From Bacillota bacterium (GTDB taxonomy: Bacteria; Bacillota_E; RBS10-35; JAJYVN01), in assembly GCA_021846605.1 (NCBI GenBank), contig JAJZWQ010000038.1:1-21569 (forward strand): DNA of 21,569 nt, written 5' to 3'. A program made the translations under genes and the position numbers. Numbering within the stretch: the first letter of the stretch is position 1; each line of letters opens with the position of its first letter. The notes beneath the pieces were generated by a model, which had not been told where the DNA came from, ran no database searches, and saw nothing but the letters and a program-made list of their open reading frames with translations. Shown one piece after another: positions 1-8,614 of the stretch.

Positions 1-87
1 AAACGGGTGGGCGGACCCCGGCGAAGCCCCGGTGAGCGATTACCGGGAATCCCCCGGCTTGAGCCGTGGGGAGGAGGTCAACCTACC

Positions 88-576
88 GTGCAAGAGAACG
101 CTGCGGAGACCCGCGCGCAGGGGGACGACCGGAGCGCTCCCGCGACCCAAGCTTCGATCGGCGGTGCGTTTACCGGCATCAAGTGGTTGCGGTTCACGAT
201 GGTGGTGCTCGCCCTGCTGGACGCCGCCGCCCACCTGTTCGCCAGTCCGGGCCAGACCCCCGAGGTCACGTTCTGGCTGGAGACGGAGGTGGCGGTCTAT
301 GTGCTGATCTCGGTGATCTACCTGCTCGGTCTGCGCAGTTGGTACACGCCGGCCATCGCCTACTCGGTCCTGAACCTGGTGATCTTCTTCCTGTCCGCCT
401 ACGTGCCGATGCCAGGGATCACCCACGGGGCGCTGATCGGCCACGTGCAGTTCGCCCGGTACTCGTTCGGTCGCGGGTTTTCGCTCTTCGCCTGGCTCTA
501 CCTGATCCTGGTGGGTCTGGTGTTGAACCGCATTGATCGGGGTAGCCAGTTGGACCGGCTCCTGCGCGAGAGTTGA
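88..576 (+). CDS. Hypothetical four-helix membrane protein
   Basis: I do not recognise the family. The GTG at 88 is chosen because GAGGAGG at 71-77 sits 10 nt upstream; an in-frame ATG at 7 has no comparable site. The product is about 162 residues. A polar N-terminus of about 30 residues, rich in Ala, Gln, Asp and Arg, is followed by four hydrophobic segments at roughly 33-52, 67-83, 90-108 and 133-150. A short charged tail follows. There is no signal-peptide cleavage motif, no cysteine cluster and no recognisable catalytic motif, so it is probably a small inner-membrane protein with both ends in the cytoplasm. It runs toward the convergent dioxygenase gene and shows no operon link to nuo. 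The reading frame is intact. Function is unknown. Confidence 0.6.
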   Translation: MQENAAETRAQGDDRSAPATQASIGGAFTGIKWLRFTMVVLALLDAAAHLFASPGQTPEVTFWLETEVAVYVLISVIYLLGLRSWYTPAIAYSVLNLVIFFLSAYVPMPGITHGALIGHVQFARYSFGRGFSLFAWLYLILVGLVLNRIDRGSQLDRLLRES

Positions 577-884
577 GGCGGGCGCCCCCGGTCGCGGACG
601 GGCGGACGCTTCCGGGAAGGGGGTGTCCGCCGCCGCGTCCGGCGGGTGGCGCGCGACACAGACATGCGATCTCCCCACCTCTGGCACGACGCACAGCCCT
701 CCTTGCGACGCCACGGGTTCGCCGTGTCCCCCGGGGAGGGCAGCGGGGATGCACCAGGACCGCCCGGAGCCAGGAACGCGGACATGACTTGCGGGATGGT
801 GGCCGGTGCGGGGTGGTCCCGCGCCGGGCGGGGCGCCGGGCCGCGGTGTCCGGGGCCCGATCCCAGGCGCGCGCCGCGCACCGG
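577..884. other. Gene-free convergent intergenic region
   Basis: This 308-nt gap lies between the stop codons of two convergent genes. Frames are open on both strands because of the GC content, but none has a good ribosome binding site or a recognisable product. It contains the hairpin at 601-631. No T-tract and no tRNA-like or phage attachment-like sequence is apparent. Confidence 0.5.
601..631 (+). terminator. Possible hairpin terminator after the membrane gene
   Basis: GGCGGAC at 601-607 pairs with GTCCGCC at 625-631, and a nested CTTCC/GGAAG stem lies inside at 609-619. It begins 24 nt after the stop codon of the membrane gene. There is no T-run downstream, so an intrinsic terminator is uncertain. 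It could be a 3'-end-stabilising structure. Confidence 0.3.
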
Positions 885-1787
885 TCACGCCGGCGCATCC
901 GGCGGGCGACGCGCGACCTTCTCCGTCTGGATGATCTCGCGGGCGAACGGGTTGACGCGCGCCAGCAGGGCCTCGGACGGGGTGTAGCCGAAGCGGGTGC
1001 GGTTCCAGGCCGAGCCGTAGCGGTACACGCTGATCCGGCGTTCGCCGGGGTTGGCGCGGCGCGCGGAGCCGTGGCAGCAGCCGTCCACGAACAGCAGTGC
1101 ATCCCCGGCCCGCATGTGCACCTCGCTGGCGCCCTCGGTGTTCTCGGCGGAGTCGCCCTGACCCTCGCCCCAGGCGTCGGGCCGACGGCGCAGGAACGCC
1201 GGGTGGATCATGTTCGACTTGTGCGAGCCGGGGATCACCATGGTGGCGCCGTCTCCGGGGCCGATGTCCGTGTGGGCGATCAGCACGTTCACCTGGCCGC
1301 AGATGAAGCGGCCGTTGTGGTAGTCGTAGCGCGTGCGCTTGCAGTGATCGTGCCCGCCGCCGTGCAGGGGGATGGACTGCCCCGGCCCCCGGATCGAGAA
1401 GAAGTTCTCGTCGATGAACAGCGCGCCGTGGTTGTAGTCGAAGGACCCGCCCCCGACGAAGCGCAGCAGATAATTGATGTAGCTGGGGTGGTCGATGAGG
1501 CGTTCGAAGGGCGCGCCCGCCTCGTAGATCTGCTGGTAGCTGACGCCCCGGTGTTCGGGGTGGTCCTCCCGCTGAACGTATCCGTGCCAACCACCACGGG
1601 GGACCGAGCGCGGGATCTGGTCGACGCGGGCGTTGCAGGCCGCCACCTCCTGCGCGCTGAGCGCGCCGCGCAGCAGGATGAATCCCTGGAGGTCGAAGAG
1701 GTACTCCTCGAGGTCGCTCGGCGCCGGGAGTTCGGGGAACTGGACCTGCGGCGGGGCGATGTGATGGTCCGGATAGAACCGCTCCAT
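885..1787 (-). CDS. Phytanoyl-CoA dioxygenase (PhyH) family protein, probable Fe/2-oxoglutarate oxygenase
   Basis: A 300-residue cytosolic protein of normal family length. The ATG at 1787 is chosen because GGAGGTG (1800-1794 on this strand) lies 6 nt upstream. The frame extends further upstream without a ribosome site or conservation. PhyH hallmarks are PGSHK at residues 186-190, a distal His in GCCHGS (H239) and an Arg 12 residues later (R251), expected to bind the 2-oxoglutarate carboxylate. At the expected proximal metal site the sequence is LHGG (H142, G144), so the usual HxD acid is replaced by glycine. H146 and H148 follow closely. An HTD exists at 172-174 but is too close to PGSHK to be the normal site. 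The family hydroxylates varied small molecules, and the substrate cannot be predicted. The gene stands alone, divergent from nuoA. Confidence 0.85.
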   Translation of the reverse strand: MERFYPDHHIAPPQVQFPELPAPSDLEEYLFDLQGFILLRGALSAQEVAACNARVDQIPRSVPRGGWHGYVQREDHPEHRGVSYQQIYEAGAPFERLIDHPSYINYLLRFVGGGSFDYNHGALFIDENFFSIRGPGQSIPLHGGGHDHCKRTRYDYHNGRFICGQVNVLIAHTDIGPGDGATMVIPGSHKSNMIHPAFLRRRPDAWGEGQGDSAENTEGASEVHMRAGDALLFVDGCCHGSARRANPGERRISVYRYGSAWNRTRFGYTPSEALLARVNPFAREIIQTEKVARRPPDAPA

Positions 1788-1900
1788 GGGTGGCACCTCC
1801 CGCTGTGCCGTACTACCCGTGGGGCTGGAGGATTCCTGCCGATCCGCGCCTACGGTCGAGCCATCGCCCCGGTGGTGACGGCTGAAGTGTTGGAAAGCCC

Positions 1901-1928
1901 TGAACAGCACTGGGCGACACTTTGTGAT
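1901..1928 (+). promoter_or_regulatory. Weak candidate promoter for the nuo operon
   Basis: TGAACA at 1901-1906 and TGTGAT at 1923-1928 are separated by 16 nt. Each matches the sigma-70 consensus at 4 of 6 positions. It lies in the 220-nt divergent region, about 80 nt before the nuoA ATG. A small hairpin (GGCAC/GTGCC, 1933-1946) follows in the presumed leader. This is a by-eye suggestion only. Confidence 0.2.
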
Positions 1929-2007
1929 AGAAGGCACAAGGGTGCCCGCCACAGGCGTCGAAGAGAGCGGTCGACGGGCACAGGCCCGGGTCGGAGGTGG
2001 GGCCCCG

Positions 2008-2361
2008 ATGACGCCCTATCAGGCGGCGGCGGTGTACCTGGGGATCTGCGCGCTTGTCGTGTTGGCGATCACCGGCAGCATTGGGCGGCTGCGGCGGCTG
2101 CGGCGCGACGGCGCCAAGCTGGCGCCCTACGAATGCGGGGTCGCGTCCGAACCCGGCGTCGCCCCGCGCTTTCCGGTGCGCTTCTACCTGGTGGCCATGC
2201 TCTTTGTGATCCTGGACGTGGAGGCCATCGCCTTCTATCCCTGGGGCCTGCGCCTGCGGGCGCTGGGCAGCCGCGGGCTTTTGGACATGGCCGTCTTCGC
2301 CGTCGTGCTGGCCATCGGCTACGCCTATGTGTGGAAGAAGGGGGGCCTGGACTGGCGATGA
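2008..2361 (+). CDS. nuoA: NADH-quinone oxidoreductase subunit A
   Basis: A small membrane subunit of complex I, 117 residues, within the usual size. It has three transmembrane helices, near 6-24, 58-80 and 90-108. The YECG motif is at 41-44. The conserved [20 protein letters not shown] stretch contains acidic residues D70 and E72, which contribute to the quinone and proton region next to NuoH and NuoJ/K. The ATG at 2008 is preceded by GGAGG at 1993-1997, 10 nt away. It is the first gene of the nuo operon, and its TGA overlaps the nuoB ATG (ATGA at 2358-2361), implying translational coupling. Confidence 0.95.
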   Translation: MTPYQAAAVYLGICALVVLAITGSIGRLRRLRRDGAKLAPYECGVASEPGVAPRFPVRFYLVAMLFVILDVEAIAFYPWGLRLRALGSRGLLDMAVFAVVLAIGYAYVWKKGGLDWR

Positions 2362-2861
2362 ACGACGGCAACATGCCCTTCATGCTGACCTCGATGGACC
2401 AGATGACCCGCTGGGCGCAGCGCAACTCCGTCTGGCCGCTGACCATGGGTCTGGCCTGCTGCGCGATCGAGATGATGACGCTGGTGACTTCGCGCTTCGA
2501 CGCTGCCCGCTTCGGCGCGGAGGTCTTCCGCGGGTCACCCCGCCAGGCCGACCTGATGATCGTGTCCGGGCGGGTCTGCCACAAGATGGTGCCGGTGATC
2601 CGCCAGTTGCATGAGCAGATGGCCGAGCCCAAGTGGGTCGTCTCCATGGGCGCCTGCGCCTGCTCGGGCGGCACGTTCAACAATTACGCCGTCGTGCAGG
2701 GCGTCGACCAGCTCCTGCCTGTCGACGTGTACGTGCCGGGCTGTCCGCCGACGCCGGAAGCGGTGCTGCAGGCCCTGGTGATGCTCCAGGAGCGGATTGC
2801 CCGCGGCGTGACCCGGACGGAGATCCGAGACGCCGCGCGGGCGGTGGTCGGTCGTGTCTGA
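2358..2861 (+). CDS. nuoB: NADH-quinone oxidoreductase subunit B (N2 cluster)
   Basis: A 167-residue peripheral-arm subunit that holds the terminal 4Fe-4S cluster N2, which passes electrons to quinone. The cluster ligands are visible as the tandem pair C34-C35 in [10 protein letters not shown]100 in SMGAC and C129 in VPGCPP. The N-terminus is the family's typical short form. The ATG overlaps the nuoA stop. The frame is open far upstream, through the dioxygenase gene, but that extension has no family similarity. The 3' end overlaps the nuoC start by 8 nt. Confidence 0.96.
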   Translation: MNDGNMPFMLTSMDQMTRWAQRNSVWPLTMGLACCAIEMMTLVTSRFDAARFGAEVFRGSPRQADLMIVSGRVCHKMVPVIRQLHEQMAEPKWVVSMGACACSGGTFNNYAVVQGVDQLLPVDVYVPGCPPTPEAVLQALVMLQERIARGVTRTEIRDAARAVVGRV

Positions 2862-3396
2862 TGAGACGCCCCAGGCGCCGGTCGAGGAGGCGCCGCCCCC
2901 GCCGCTGCCCGAGTGGGTGGAGAACGTGCGCGCGGCGGTGCCGGGCGCGGTGACCGCCGTGCTAGGCCTGCCGGGGGGCGACGGCGAGGCGGACGCGCCC
3001 ACGCTGCGGGTCGCCGCCGCGGGTTGGGTGGCCGTGGCCGGGGCGCTCAAGGCCGAGGGCTTCGACTACTTCGCCGACCTGGCGGCCGTCGACTATCCCG
3101 AGCGGGCGCAGCGCCTGGAGATCGTGCTGCACCTGCGCGACATCGCGCGCGGTCGACTGGTGCGGTGCGTCACACAGGTGGGGGACGGGGAGTCGCTGGA
3201 GTCGCTGGAGCCGCTCTTGGCCGGGGCGGGCTGGCCGGAGCGCGAGGTCTTCGATCTCTTCGGCACGCCCTTCCGCGGCAACGCGGACCTGCGGCGCCTG
3301 CTGCTGCCCGAGGATTGGACCGGGTATCCGTTGCGGCGGGACTACCCGCTGATCGGGCCGCGGGAACTGGAGCCGGAAAGTCCGTACGCGCACTGA
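2854..3396 (+). CDS. nuoC: NADH-quinone oxidoreductase subunit C
   Basis: A 180-residue peripheral-arm subunit, the 30-kDa subunit homologue, that packs against NuoD and NuoB. It starts at GTG 2854, inside the end of nuoB. After a Pro/Glu-rich N-terminus (about 5-20), the family signature is clear: EREVFDLFG at 129-137, then [15 protein letters not shown] at 141-155 and GYPLRRDYP at 157-165. The usual GHPDL of the signature is GNADL here. It is a separate gene and not the NuoCD fusion found in enterobacteria. A 31-nt gap, the largest in nuoA-nuoK, separates it from nuoD. Confidence 0.94.
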   Translation: MSDETPQAPVEEAPPPPLPEWVENVRAAVPGAVTAVLGLPGGDGEADAPTLRVAAAGWVAVAGALKAEGFDYFADLAAVDYPERAQRLEIVLHLRDIARGRLVRCVTQVGDGESLESLEPLLAGAGWPEREVFDLFGTPFRGNADLRRLLLPEDWTGYPLRRDYPLIGPRELEPESPYAH

Positions 3397-3427
3397 AGCG
3401 GCGCGCGCACTTGAGGTGAGGCGTTCG

Positions 3428-4594
3428 TTGGCCGAGACGATGACGCTCAACATGGGTCCTCAGCATCCCGCTACGCACGGCGTGCTGCGCCTGGTGCTGG
3501 AACTGGACGGGGAGACGGTCGTCGCCTGCCGCCCGGAGATCGGTTACCTGCACACGGGCATCGAGAAGAACGCCGAGCACCACACCTGGCAGCAGGCGGT
3601 CACCGACACCGACCGCATGGACTACCTCTCGCCGCTGATGAACAACCTCGGATACTGCCTGGCCGTGGAACGGTTGTTGGGCATCGAGGTCCCGCCCCGC
3701 TGCCAGTCCATCCGGGTGTTGATGAGCGAGTTGTCGCGCATCGCCTCGCATCTGGTCTGGCTGGGCACCTACGCCCTGGACCTGGGCGCCCAGAGCGTGT
3801 TCTTCTATGCCTTCCAGGCGCGCGAATCCATCCTGGACATGTTTGAGACGGTGTCCGGGGTGCGTATGAACCTCTCGTACATCCGGGTGGGCGGGCTGCA
3901 GTACGACCTGCCGCCGCAGTTCCCACCCATGGTCGAGCGCTTCCTGGCCGAGTTCCCGCGCTGGGTGCACGACTTCCGCACCCTCCTGGTGGACAACCCG
4001 ATCTTCCTGGGGCGCACCCAGGGTATCGGCACCATCACGGCCGACCAGTGCCGGGGCTTCGGGTTGAGCGGCCCGCCGCTGCGCGCGGCGGGGGTGCCCT
4101 TCGACCTGCGCAAGCAGGCGCCGTACAGCGGCTACGAGCGGTTCGAGTTCGACGTGCCGACGCGGACGGCCAGCGACTGCTACGCGCGCTTCGAGGTGCG
4201 CATGGAAGAGATGGAGCAGAGCGCCCGCATCGTGCGCCAGGCCATGGACGGGATGCCCGAGGGCGCCTGGCGCACCGAGGACCGCAAGATCACCCTCCCG
4301 CCCCGGGAGGAACTCCAGACCTCGATGGAGTCGCTGATCCACCACTTCAAGCTGGCCAGCCAGGGCTTCGCCGTCCCGGCCGGGTCGGTGTACCAGGCCA
4401 TCGAAAGCCCGCGGGGCGAGATCGGCTTCCTGGTGGTGAGCGCTGGTGGCCGGCACCCCTACCGCATGCGCGTGCGCGCCCCTTCCTTCTATAACACGCA
4501 GGGCCTCAAGCGCCTGCTGGAGGGGCAGTTGGTGGCCGATGCCGTCGCGGTGGTCGGCAGCCTCGACATGATCATGGGGGAGGTGGATCGCTGA
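3428..4594 (+). CDS. nuoD: NADH-quinone oxidoreductase subunit D (quinone site)
   Basis: A 388-residue 49-kDa subunit homologue that forms the quinone pocket with NuoB and NuoH. TTG 3428 is preferred because GAGGTG at 3413-3418 is 9 nt upstream, giving MAETMTLNMGPQHPATHG. An in-frame GTG at 3416 lies inside that ribosome site. HPATHG at 13-18 supplies the quinone-site His (H17), and DRMDYLSP supplies the Tyr (Y66). GYLHTGIEKNAEH (39-51) and the C-terminal MGEVDR are typical. One oddity is TASDCYARFEVR at 247-258, where most relatives have GDxYDR; the middle Asp is Ala. The stop overlaps the nuoE ATG as TGATG. Confidence 0.95.
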   Translation: MAETMTLNMGPQHPATHGVLRLVLELDGETVVACRPEIGYLHTGIEKNAEHHTWQQAVTDTDRMDYLSPLMNNLGYCLAVERLLGIEVPPRCQSIRVLMSELSRIASHLVWLGTYALDLGAQSVFFYAFQARESILDMFETVSGVRMNLSYIRVGGLQYDLPPQFPPMVERFLAEFPRWVHDFRTLLVDNPIFLGRTQGIGTITADQCRGFGLSGPPLRAAGVPFDLRKQAPYSGYERFEFDVPTRTASDCYARFEVRMEEMEQSARIVRQAMDGMPEGAWRTEDRKITLPPREELQTSMESLIHHFKLASQGFAVPAGSVYQAIESPRGEIGFLVVSAGGRHPYRMRVRAPSFYNTQGLKRLLEGQLVADAVAVVGSLDMIMGEVDR

Positions 4595-5064
4595 TGGCCC
4601 TGGACGCCCAGGCGGCAGACGCGATCATTGCCCGCTACCCCGGCCAGCGCTCCGCGCTGCTGCCGCTCTTGTGGTTGGCCCAGAACGCCGATGGCCACAT
4701 CACCCGGGAGACGGTGGCCGCAGTGGCTGCCCGCCTCGGCTTGGAGGTCTCCGAGGTCGAGTCGGTGCTCACCTTCTACTCCATGTTCCGGCGGGATCCG
4801 CGGGCCCGTTGCCGCCTGCAGGTCTGCCGCAGCCTGGCGTGCGCGATGAAGGGGGCCGAGGACATCGTCGCCCACATCCAGGCGGAGACCGGGGTGGCCC
4901 CGGACGAGCAGAGCCCCGACGGCGGCTTCAGCGTGGAGTTCGTGGAGTGCATCGCGGCCTGCGACCACGCGCCCGCCTACCTGTTCAACGAGCGCATGGG
5001 CGGCCCGCTGACGGCCGAGGGCGCCCTGCGCCTGGTGCGCGGCGAGGGGGAGGACCGGCCGTGA
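4594..5064 (+). CDS. nuoE: NADH-quinone oxidoreductase subunit E (N1a cluster)
   Basis: A 156-residue 24-kDa subunit homologue with a thioredoxin-like fold carrying the 2Fe-2S cluster N1a beside FMN. The helical N-terminus (about 1-70) includes the family's SVLTFYSMF (58-64 region). The cluster ligands follow the C-x4-C, C-x3-C pattern: C78 and C83 in VCRSLAC, C119 and C123 in ECIAAC. The ATG at 4594 shares a base with the nuoD stop, and GGGGGAGGTGG lies just upstream (4576-4586). The end overlaps the nuoF GTG as GTGA. NuoE works with NuoF and NuoG as the NADH dehydrogenase module. Confidence 0.95.
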   Translation: MALDAQAADAIIARYPGQRSALLPLLWLAQNADGHITRETVAAVAARLGLEVSEVESVLTFYSMFRRDPRARCRLQVCRSLACAMKGAEDIVAHIQAETGVAPDEQSPDGGFSVEFVECIAACDHAPAYLFNERMGGPLTAEGALRLVRGEGEDRP

Positions 5065-6347
5065 TTCGCAAGATCCTCACCGACGGGATCGACGAGTTCG
5101 ACCTGACCAGCCTGGAGGTCTACCGGGCGCGTGGCGGCTATCAGGCCCTGCGCAAGGCCCTGGAGACCATGTCCCCCGAGGACATCTTCAACGAGGTGAA
5201 GATCAGCGGCCTGCGCGGGCGGGGCGGGGCGGGGGCCGGCGCCAGCTTCAAGTGGAGCACGCTGCCCGAGGACGGCCGTCCGCGCTACCTCATCCTGAAC
5301 GGGGACGAGAGCGAGCCCGGCTCGTTCTCGGGGCGGATGCTGGTGCAGAAGAACCCCCACCTGGTCCTGGAGGGGGCGTTGTTGGCCGCCTATGGCTGCA
5401 AGATGGCGCGCGTGTTCATCTACCTGCGCGGCGAGTTCTACGAGGGCGCGCAGATCATGGAGCGGGCCATCGCCGAGGCGCGCGCGGCGGGCCTGATCGG
5501 CGAGCGCATCCTGGGCAGCGACTTCAGCATGGACGTGGTCGTCCACCGTGGCGCCGGTGCCTACATCTGCGGTGAGGAGACCGCGATCATGGAGTCGCTG
5601 GAGGGCAGGCGCGGCCACCCGCGCAACCGGCCGCCCTTCCCCACGGCCAGCGGTCTGTATGGCATGCCCACGGTGATCAACAACGTGGAGACGATCGCCA
5701 ACGTCACTCCGATCGTGGCCAACGGTGGCGCCTGGTTCGCCGCCATCGGCCCGGAGAAGTCGCCGGGTACCAAGATCTGTTCGGTGTCGGGGCGGGTGCG
5801 CCGGCCCGGCAACTACGAGATCGAGATGGGCACGCCGCTGCGCGAGTTGATCGAGGAGCACGCGGGCGGTCTGGAGCCGGGCCACGGCCTGAAGTTCGTG
5901 CTGCCGGCCGGGGCGAGTTCCGCCCTGGTGTTGCCCAAGGACCTGGACGTCTCGCTGGACTTCGACTCGATGGCGGCCATCCGCTCGATGCTCGGTTCGG
6001 CCGGGATGCTGATCTGCGACGACCGGGACTGCCCGGTGCACGTGGCGTATCTGGGCGCGCGCTTCTACCACCACGAGTCCTGCGGCAAGTGCACCCCGTG
6101 CCGGGAGGGCACCGGTTGGACCGAGCGCGTCCTGTCCCGCATGGAGCACGGGGAGGGGCGCGCCGGAGACACCGACATGTTGCAGACGCTGTGCGGCGCC
6201 ATCGGCGGCCGCAAGTGCCTGTGCCTGCTGGGCGACTTCTCGGTGACCTACCTGCAGTCGGCGCTGGCCGCCTTCCGCGAGGAGTTCGTGGCCCATGAGC
6301 ACGGGCCGTGCCCGCTGGCGCCCGTGCAGGAGGTGGTCCACCGATGA
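5061..6347 (+). CDS. nuoF: NADH-quinone oxidoreductase subunit F (FMN, N3 cluster)
   Basis: A 428-residue 51-kDa subunit homologue that oxidises NADH through FMN. It starts at GTG 5061 overlapping nuoE; the longer upstream frame is only the nuoE shadow. FMN-loop features are GRGG (53-56), K64, N80/D82/E85 in NGDESEPG, and GAYICGEETA (167-175 region). N3 ligands are C341, C344 and C347 in SCGKCTPC, plus C388. Two conserved stretches deviate. GAGFPTGLKW reads GAGAGASFKW (56-65), which removes the Phe that stacks on the NADH adenine in the Thermus enzyme (A59 here). GTFKDR reads GSFSGR (87-92). F193, equivalent to the other aromatic, and R190 remain. The stop overlaps the nuoG ATG. Confidence 0.94.
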   Translation: MIRKILTDGIDEFDLTSLEVYRARGGYQALRKALETMSPEDIFNEVKISGLRGRGGAGAGASFKWSTLPEDGRPRYLILNGDESEPGSFSGRMLVQKNPHLVLEGALLAAYGCKMARVFIYLRGEFYEGAQIMERAIAEARAAGLIGERILGSDFSMDVVVHRGAGAYICGEETAIMESLEGRRGHPRNRPPFPTASGLYGMPTVINNVETIANVTPIVANGGAWFAAIGPEKSPGTKICSVSGRVRRPGNYEIEMGTPLRELIEEHAGGLEPGHGLKFVLPAGASSALVLPKDLDVSLDFDSMAAIRSMLGSAGMLICDDRDCPVHVAYLGARFYHHESCGKCTPCREGTGWTERVLSRMEHGEGRAGDTDMLQTLCGAIGGRKCLCLLGDFSVTYLQSALAAFREEFVAHEHGPCPLAPVQEVVHR

Positions 6348-8614
6348 GCAGCAACCCGCCCGCCGCCGAGGTCAACTGCACGATCAATGGCAAGCCATAC
6401 ACCTTCCCACGGGGTACGCTGATCGTCGACGCCGTGCGCCAGGTGGGTTCGCCCATCCCCTACTACTGCTACCACCCCAAGCTGGAACCGGTCGGCGCCT
6501 GCCGCGTGTGCATGGTGCAGTTGGAGACCCCCCGCGGGATCATGGTCACCACGGGCTGCACCACGCCGGTCTCCGAGGGCCTGAAGATCGAGACGATGTC
6601 CGACCGGGCCAAGCTGGCGCGCAAGCAGGTGCTGGAGTTCCTGCTGATCAACCACCCGCTGGACTGCCCGATCTGCGACAAGGGCGGCGAGTGCGACCTG
6701 CAGGACTTCACGCTGGCCTACGGGCCAGCGGTGAGCGGGTTCGCCGAGCGCAAGATCCACCGCAAGAAGGCTGACGACCTGGGGCCGTTCCTGGTCTTGG
6801 ACCAGGAACGCTGCATCCTCTGCCAGCGCTGTGTGCGCTACGAGAACGAGATCCTGGGCGAGAGGAACCTCGTCCTGCGGGAGCGCGGCGACCGCACGGT
6901 GATCCATACCGGCCAGGGGGAGCCCTATGACGGGTACTTCTCGGGCAACAACACCGAGCTCTGCCCCGTCGGGGCGCTGACCAGCCGCACGTACCGCTTC
7001 AAGGCGCGCCCCTGGGACGTGCAGCCGGTGCCCACGGTCTGCCAGGGCTGCAGCCTGGGGTGCAACGTGACCGCCCAGCGGCGGAACGAGAACCTGGTGC
7101 GCCTGCTGGCCCGGGACAACCCCGCCCTGGACGGCGGCTGGCTGTGCGACCGCGGCCGGTACGGCTTTGGCCACACGGCCAGCCCCGAGCGGCTGGACCA
7201 GCCCCTGGTCCGCCGGGATGGGGAACTGCGGCCGGTCTCCTGGGACGAGGCGATCTCCGCGGTGGCGACGGGCCTGCGCGATGGCGCCGCGGTCCTGGGC
7301 GGCGGGCGCCTGACCGACGAGGAGGCCCTGGCGCTCTCTGAACTGGCGCGCATGGCTCTGGGGACCAACGACGTGGACTGGCGGGTCGGCGACCAGCGCT
7401 TCGCCGCCCCCGAGGCGGTCGGGCTGCAGGGGGCGCAGGTGACCGCTGTGGACGACGCGGACGTCATCGTCCTTCTGGCCACGTCCGTCGTCGACGAGGC
7501 CCCCGTGCTGGACATCCGCCTGCGCCGCGCGGCGCGCCGGGCCCGCATCCTGGACGTGGGCCCCCTGCGCAACTTCCCGCACGGGCGGGCGACCCGGGTG
7601 GCCTGCGCCCCTGACGGGCTGGCCCAGGCGGTGGCGGACCTGACCGACGAGCTGCGGGCCGCCAAGGCGCCGCTGATCGTGTGGAACGGCCGTGGCGGCC
7701 CGGCGCTGGTCCAGGCCGTGGCGGCCACCGGGGCGAAGGTCCTGGTGCCCGGCGAGTTTCCCAACGCCCGCGGGGCCGAGATCGCCGGACTGGTGCCCGA
7801 TCTCCTCCCCGGCTACCAGCCGGCCGCCGACGGCGCGGCGCTGGCGGCGGCGTGGGGCGGGACGCCTCCGGCGCAGGCCGGCCGCGACGCCGCGGGCATC
7901 CTGGCCGCCTGCCGCGACGGCGCGCTGCGCGGCCTGTATCTGGTGGGGGCCGACCCGCTGCGCAGCTTCCCCGACGGGGGGCTGGCGCAGGCCGCGCTGG
8001 AGCGCGTCCCCTTCCTGGTGGTGCAGGACCTGTTCCGCACCGAGGCCTGCGCGCACGCGGACGTCGTGCTGCCGGCCTTGGGCGCCCTGGAGAAGGATGG
8101 CCACGTCACGGGCCTCGCGGGGGCGCGGCAGGCCGTCCGCCGGGTGGTCTCCGGGCCGGGGGGGGCGCGGGCGGACGGCGCGATCTTCGCGTTGTTGGCC
8201 GAGGCCCTGGGCCGGCCGCTGCACGCCGCCGCCGTCGAGGTGGCGGACCGCCCCGGCCAGCTGACGCTGGCCGAGCCCCCCGCGGCGCCGCCCGGCGACG
8301 GTCTGCTGCTGATGCGCGCCGCGCGCCTGTTCAGCGGGGGCGGGACGTTCGCCTTTGACCCGAACTTCGCGCCGGTGCGGGGCGATCCCGTGGTGCGGGT
8401 GCACCCGGACAGCGCCGGCGAGTTGGAGGATGGTGCCGCCGTGGAGGTGCGCAGCGGGGACGCCGTGGTGGCCGCCACGGTGCGCCTGGACGCCGACGTG
8501 CTGCCCGGGGTGGCCGTGGTGGCCACCCGCGATGTGGGCATGAACCGCCTGGCCCCGCGCGTGCGGCTGGCGCGCGCGCCCCGCCCGGCGCCGGCCGGGG
8601 TGAGCGCCGGATGA
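6344..8614 (+). CDS. nuoG: NADH-quinone oxidoreductase subunit G
   Basis: The largest peripheral subunit, 756 residues. It wires electrons from NuoF through several Fe-S clusters. The N-terminal ferredoxin domain has N1b ligands C42, C53, C56 and C72. The next module has N5 with H104, C108, C111 and C117 in NHPLDCPICDKGGEC. N4 uses C157, C160, C163 and C207. The first residues of the molybdopterin-oxidoreductase-like region carry a full N7 set: C233, C236, C240 and C268. The remainder, about 275-756, is the degenerate catalytic-like domain, which binds no cofactor in known complexes. N7 is kept in E. coli and Thermus types but lost in many others. The ATG at 6344 overlaps nuoF, and the end overlaps nuoH as ATGA. 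Confidence 0.94.
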   Translation: MSSNPPAAEVNCTINGKPYTFPRGTLIVDAVRQVGSPIPYYCYHPKLEPVGACRVCMVQLETPRGIMVTTGCTTPVSEGLKIETMSDRAKLARKQVLEFLLINHPLDCPICDKGGECDLQDFTLAYGPAVSGFAERKIHRKKADDLGPFLVLDQERCILCQRCVRYENEILGERNLVLRERGDRTVIHTGQGEPYDGYFSGNNTELCPVGALTSRTYRFKARPWDVQPVPTVCQGCSLGCNVTAQRRNENLVRLLARDNPALDGGWLCDRGRYGFGHTASPERLDQPLVRRDGELRPVSWDEAISAVATGLRDGAAVLGGGRLTDEEALALSELARMALGTNDVDWRVGDQRFAAPEAVGLQGAQVTAVDDADVIVLLATSVVDEAPVLDIRLRRAARRARILDVGPLRNFPHGRATRVACAPDGLAQAVADLTDELRAAKAPLIVWNGRGGPALVQAVAATGAKVLVPGEFPNARGAEIAGLVPDLLPGYQPAADGAALAAAWGGTPPAQAGRDAAGILAACRDGALRGLYLVGADPLRSFPDGGLAQAALERVPFLVVQDLFRTEACAHADVVLPALGALEKDGHVTGLAGARQAVRRVVSGPGGARADGAIFALLAEALGRPLHAAAVEVADRPGQLTLAEPPAAPPGDGLLLMRAARLFSGGGTFAFDPNFAPVRGDPVVRVHPDSAGELEDGAAVEVRSGDAVVAATVRLDADVLPGVAVVATRDVGMNRLAPRVRLARAPRPAPAGVSAG

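Noticed and set aside
635..917. A 23-nt imperfect direct repeat (635-657 and 895-917, 20 of 23 matching)
   Set aside because: One copy is inside the dioxygenase 3' coding end, and both are simple GC-rich sequence; two copies with three mismatches are not convincing.
1887..1910. Imperfect palindrome GTGTTG...CAGCAC in the phyH-nuoA divergent region as an operator
   Set aside because: Six-base arms with one mismatch and a 12-nt spacer are expected by chance, and no matching second copy is seen.
573..2861. A 762-codon plus-strand frame ending in nuoB
   Set aside because: Only the last 167 codons are NuoB. The upstream part runs antisense through the dioxygenase and across nuoA, and has no family similarity.
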